Positions 29,942-32,385 of a stretch of DNA of 32,385 nt are shown piece by piece. The notes under the pieces were generated by a model. The model saw only the letters and a list, made by a program, of their open reading frames with translations, ran no database searches and was not told where the DNA came from. Made by a program: the position numbers and the translations under genes. The DNA is taken from contig JAFQLN010000213.1 in assembly GCA_017414585.1 (NCBI GenBank), forward strand, positions 1-32,385, given 5' to 3'. The first letter of the stretch is position 1, and the number at the start of each line of letters is the position of its first letter. This DNA comes from Clostridia bacterium (GTDB taxonomy: Bacteria > Bacillota_A > Clostridia > Oscillospirales > CAG-272).

Positions 29942-30616
29942 TTAAATCTTGAACGCTTTGTCTACCGGCAAAGAGAGCACGACGCCCTGTGCTTCGGAAG
30001 TCAGACCGAATACCGCGTTCACATCGTTCATGATCTTTGCCTTGATGGTGTCGGCTGCGAGAATTGCAACGATTTCCTTTTCAGGCTGCAGTGCAAGTCC
30101 CTGGAACTGTTCCGCAGCAGCCTCCTCCGCCAGACGAGCTTTGACGATGGTGCCGCCCATAGCGCCTGCCAGACGCGCTGTCTGCATGACCTGATCCGTA
30201 TATCCCTGATTCACCGAAATCAGAATCAGGCTGTGTTTATGTTCGTTTTTCATCGGTTCTTCTCCCTCCTTGATTCCGATTCCTTCCTGCATGGATAAAA
30301 TGGATGCCATCAGATTTCCCACCGCGTTCGGGGACAGCAGCATCATAATCCCGCGTCCGCGCCGCATGGAAGCCATACTGTCCGTGAATTCATGCGCAAC
30401 GGCTTCAATAGCGCTCTGTTTGCCGAGACTGATGACGATGTCCTTGTCACTGCTGCCCAGCCCCAGAATATCCATCATTTCCGAGGAAGCGGTACCCTGT
30501 CCGGACAGGCGGAATTGATATCCGATGCCGCGCTTTGCCATCCATTCGACCAGTTCACGTCCGTTTCCGCGTTCCGTAATGGCGACCAGAATTTTGATTC
30601 GTTCCATACCGCTCAT
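29942..30616 (-). CDS. Tandem PII-like protein
   Basis: A 224-residue protein that reads as two PII-like (GlnB-fold) halves. Half one (about 4-110) has IKILVAITERGNGRELVEWM, LSGQGTASSEMMDILGLG and KDIVISLG. Half two (about 128-220) has HSLILISVNQGYTDQVMQTA, VKARLAEEAAAEQFQ and KEIVAILA. Each has the beta-alpha-beta layout with a T-loop-like stretch. Canonical PII Tyr-uridylylation and ATP-binding motifs are not obvious, so ligand and modification are open. Its ATG overlaps the stop of the DUF1538 gene (ATGA) with GAGGAGG at 7 nt, hence tight coupling; an alternative ATG lies three codons later. Likely a soluble regulator docking on the adjacent membrane protein, as GlnK does on AmtB. Confidence 0.78.
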   Translation of the reverse strand: MSGMERIKILVAITERGNGRELVEWMAKRGIGYQFRLSGQGTASSEMMDILGLGSSDKDIVISLGKQSAIEAVAHEFTDSMASMRRGRGIMMLLSPNAVGNLMASILSMQEGIGIKEGEEPMKNEHKHSLILISVNQGYTDQVMQTARLAGAMGGTIVKARLAEEAAAEQFQGLALQPEKEIVAILAADTIKAKIMNDVNAVFGLTSEAQGVVLSLPVDKAFKI

Positions 30617-32139
30617 GCGCCTGCCTCCTCTTCATCATAGTAAAGAACCGTATCTTCGATCCGCGCCACTTCTTCCGCGATCTTCTTATGCATTGCGTGA
30701 CGCTTGATTTCGGAGTAAAGTCCGATGCACTGGATGGTAATCAGAGGCGTCATGGCAACCATGGCTACTATGCCGAATGCATCGGTAAGAATATTGCCGC
30801 CCAGAGCCGTGCACGCACCGACCGCAAACGGCAGAAGGAATGTCGTGGTCATCGGGCCGCTCGCCACTCCGCCCGAGTCGAATGCCGCGCCCGTATAAAT
30901 CGGCGGCACGAAGAAGCTGATGACAAGCGAAATGACGTAACCGGGTACGAGGAACCAGAGAATCGACACACCGGTAAGAATGCGGAGCATCGCAATCCCC
31001 ACGGACACGGCAACACCCACGGAAAGACCGAGTCCGATCGACTGCTGGGAAATTCTGCCGCTGGATATTTCTTCAACCTGTTTTTTGAGCACCGCTACCG
31101 CAGGTTCGGCAGCTACAATGAAATACCCCATAATCATGCCCACGGGAATGAGCAGATATTTATAGGAGCTTGCCGCGATAACTTCCCCGATGAGCGAACC
31201 GGCGGGCATGAATCCCACGTTTGCGCCGGTGAGGAAGAGCACCAGTCCGAGATATGTATAGACAAAACCACTCGCCACGCGGAGAATCTGCAGCTTCTTG
31301 AAGCGTTTGGTCAGAAGCTGGAAGATGAGGAACACACCCACGATGGGCAGGAATGCAATGAGAACTTCTTCCGCGAACTTAGGCAGCTTGTGAATGAACT
31401 CCATGATTGCATCCTTGGTGGTCACGATATCCGCAATCACCGTTTCACTCGTTTCCGCCGACGGTTCGTAGAGTATCGACAGGAGCAGAACGGAAAGAAT
31501 CGGACCGATGGAACACAGCGCAACCAGACCGAAGCTGTCGTCCGCGGATTTTTTGTCCGAGCGGATGGACGCCATACCGATACCGAGTGCCATGATGAAC
31601 GGAACCGTAATCGGTCCGGTCGTCACTCCGCCGGAGTCAAAGGCTGCGGGAATAAAATCCGCCGGCGCGAAAATCGCCAGAACAAACACGGCTGCATAGA
31701 AAATCAGGAGGAGCTTCGACAGACGGATGTTGAACTTAGTGCGCAGAAGCGAAATGACCAAAAACGCACCAACGCCGAATGCAACGGAAAGAATCAGGAC
31801 AATGTTCGGGATCGAAGGAATCTGTTCGGCGAGAACCGTCAAGTCCGGCTCGGCGATCGTAATGATCACACCCAGAAGGAAACAGATCAAAAGCCCGATC
31901 CAGAGCTTTTTCGATTTGCCGATGGTTACACCGATGCCTTCGCCCATGGGCTGCATGGACATACCGGCACCGAGAGTGAACAGGCTCATCCCGAAAACCA
32001 GCATAAACGCTCCGAATAAAAACAGTACCATGACACCGGTTGATACCGGCGAGATTGTACTGCTCAAAAAAAGAACGATCAATGTGATCGGCAGGACGGA
32101 GGAAACAGATTCGAGTAACTTTTCTTTCAAGAGATGCAT
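30613..32139 (-). CDS. DUF1538 membrane protein with internal duplication
   Basis: A 508-residue polytopic membrane protein with about 12-14 helices and two homologous halves. Each half has a glycine-rich block (LGAGMSMQPMGEGIG at 56-70; GANVGFMPAGSLIGE at 305-319), an AEP segment (E97; E345) and an AFDSGGV-TGP block (D168; D421), repeating with a period of about 250 residues. This matches DUF1538 as I recall it. Acidic residues buried beside broken helices in inverted-repeat order suggest an ion- or solute-coupled transporter, but no substrate is known. AAAGGA precedes the ATG; the promoter is at 32191-32219. It is cotranscribed with the overlapping tandem PII-like gene. The C-terminal charged tail (VARIEDTVLYYDEEEAGA) is cytoplasmic. 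Confidence 0.85.
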   Translation of the reverse strand: MHLLKEKLLESVSSVLPITLIVLFLSSTISPVSTGVMVLFLFGAFMLVFGMSLFTLGAGMSMQPMGEGIGVTIGKSKKLWIGLLICFLLGVIITIAEPDLTVLAEQIPSIPNIVLILSVAFGVGAFLVISLLRTKFNIRLSKLLLIFYAAVFVLAIFAPADFIPAAFDSGGVTTGPITVPFIMALGIGMASIRSDKKSADDSFGLVALCSIGPILSVLLLSILYEPSAETSETVIADIVTTKDAIMEFIHKLPKFAEEVLIAFLPIVGVFLIFQLLTKRFKKLQILRVASGFVYTYLGLVLFLTGANVGFMPAGSLIGEVIAASSYKYLLIPVGMIMGYFIVAAEPAVAVLKKQVEEISSGRISQQSIGLGLSVGVAVSVGIAMLRILTGVSILWFLVPGYVISLVISFFVPPIYTGAAFDSGGVASGPMTTTFLLPFAVGACTALGGNILTDAFGIVAMVAMTPLITIQCIGLYSEIKRHAMHKKIAEEVARIEDTVLYYDEEEAGA

Positions 32140-32190
32140 GGCGGATTCCTTTAAAATATTTTCTTCCTATTAATATATTCTGCTGATTCT

Positions 32191-32219
32191 ATTATATCAT
32201 ATTCCTCCCTTTCTTACAA
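32191..32219 (-). promoter_or_regulatory. Sigma-A promoter of the DUF1538/PII-like operon
   Basis: Minus strand TTGTAA (-35, 32214-32219), 17 bp, TATAAT (-10, 32191-32196). The leader is about 45 nt. Confidence 0.8.
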
Positions 32220-32285
32220 CCGCTGTGAATGATCTTTTTATGAAATATTTTAGTATTGGAATTATATGCAATTTGGAGAAAACGG

Positions 32286-32334
32286 CAAAAAGGGGCTGTC
32301 GCACTAAGGAGAGATTTTCCGAAATGCGACAGCC
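32286..32334 (-). terminator. Terminator-like hairpin near the right edge
   Basis: A perfect 10-bp stem GGCTGTCGCA/TGCGACAGCC (32294-32303 and 32325-32334). On the minus strand it is followed by CCTTTTTTGCC, so it probably ends a minus-strand gene lying to the right of the window. Ends of this kind (GGGCTGTCGCA) also occur at termini of some insertion sequences, which the window cannot resolve. Confidence 0.7.
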
Positions 32335-32385
32335 TCATTCTCATATTTGAATGTTCGTCTCTTCTTTTTCTCCTTTAGCGAGGAG

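Noticed and set aside
30688..32019. 443-codon plus-strand frame opposite DUF1538
   Set aside because: Arg/His/Asn/Glu-rich low-complexity translation, antisense to a membrane protein.
1..32385. tRNA, rRNA, CRISPR array, transposase or prophage genes
   Set aside because: No cloverleaf, rRNA segment, regularly spaced repeat or transposase/integrase motif was seen on either strand.

Overview
The window looks like a chromosomal segment of a Bacillota member, probably a gut- or rumen-type Clostridia (Eubacteriales/Oscillospirales-like). This rests on gene content (RNase Y, DUF4317, a two-gene SufC/SufB-like Fe-S system, a TIGR01212 radical SAM protein, GH42, a DUF1538 membrane protein), moderately GC-rich coding DNA, strong AGGAGG-type ribosome binding sites, and many sigma-A promoters with exactly 17-bp spacers. 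No rRNA, tRNA, CRISPR array or intact insertion sequence was seen. The taxonomic call is inference.

Left part (about 1-11.95 kb, all minus strand): a ThuA-like protein, a large FAD-dependent oxidoreductase and two consecutive uroporphyrinogen-decarboxylase-superfamily proteins (likely methyltransferase or small-molecule enzymes rather than heme enzymes). Then follow a probable operon DUF4317 - SGNH hydrolase - DUF362, a FliB-like Cys-rich protein sitting directly behind a terminator-like hairpin, ribonuclease Y, and a TauE/SafE permease. Most transcription units have a recognisable promoter and terminator.

Middle (12-19.5 kb): a MalY/PatB-type PLP C-S lyase (plus). A minus-strand operon follows, GH42 beta-galactosidase - sugar isomerase/epimerase-like TIM barrel - acyl-CoA thioesterase, sharing a bidirectional terminator with malY. 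Divergent from it is a plus-strand pair: a small membrane protein and a lipoprotein that retains the apparent catalytic positions of neutral ceramidases. Then comes secG with its own promoter.

Right part (19.9-32.4 kb): RNase R (TTG start); a consensus promoter driving a 35-codon membrane-peptide ORF, then two consecutive hairpins, the second a very strong terminator, and then a MATE efflux pump with no promoter of its own. This is a candidate leader-peptide or RNA attenuation system. Next are a TIGR01212 radical SAM protein (minus), a minimal sufC-sufB pair (SmsCB type) with a structured leader starting at the predicted +1, a PF12897-like aminotransferase whose promoter carries two palindromes, and a CPA2 Na+/H+ antiporter. 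Convergent to the antiporter is an overlapping operon of a duplicated DUF1538 membrane protein and a protein made of two PII-like halves, which looks like a transporter with its own PII-type regulator.

Most promising for follow-up: the MATE leader (22.2-22.5 kb), the DUF1538/tandem-PII pair (29.9-32.1 kb), the URO-D pair with incomplete metal-ligand sets, and the ceramidase-like lipoprotein. Promoters, terminators and structures were found by eye; family names come from recalled motifs and were not searched.
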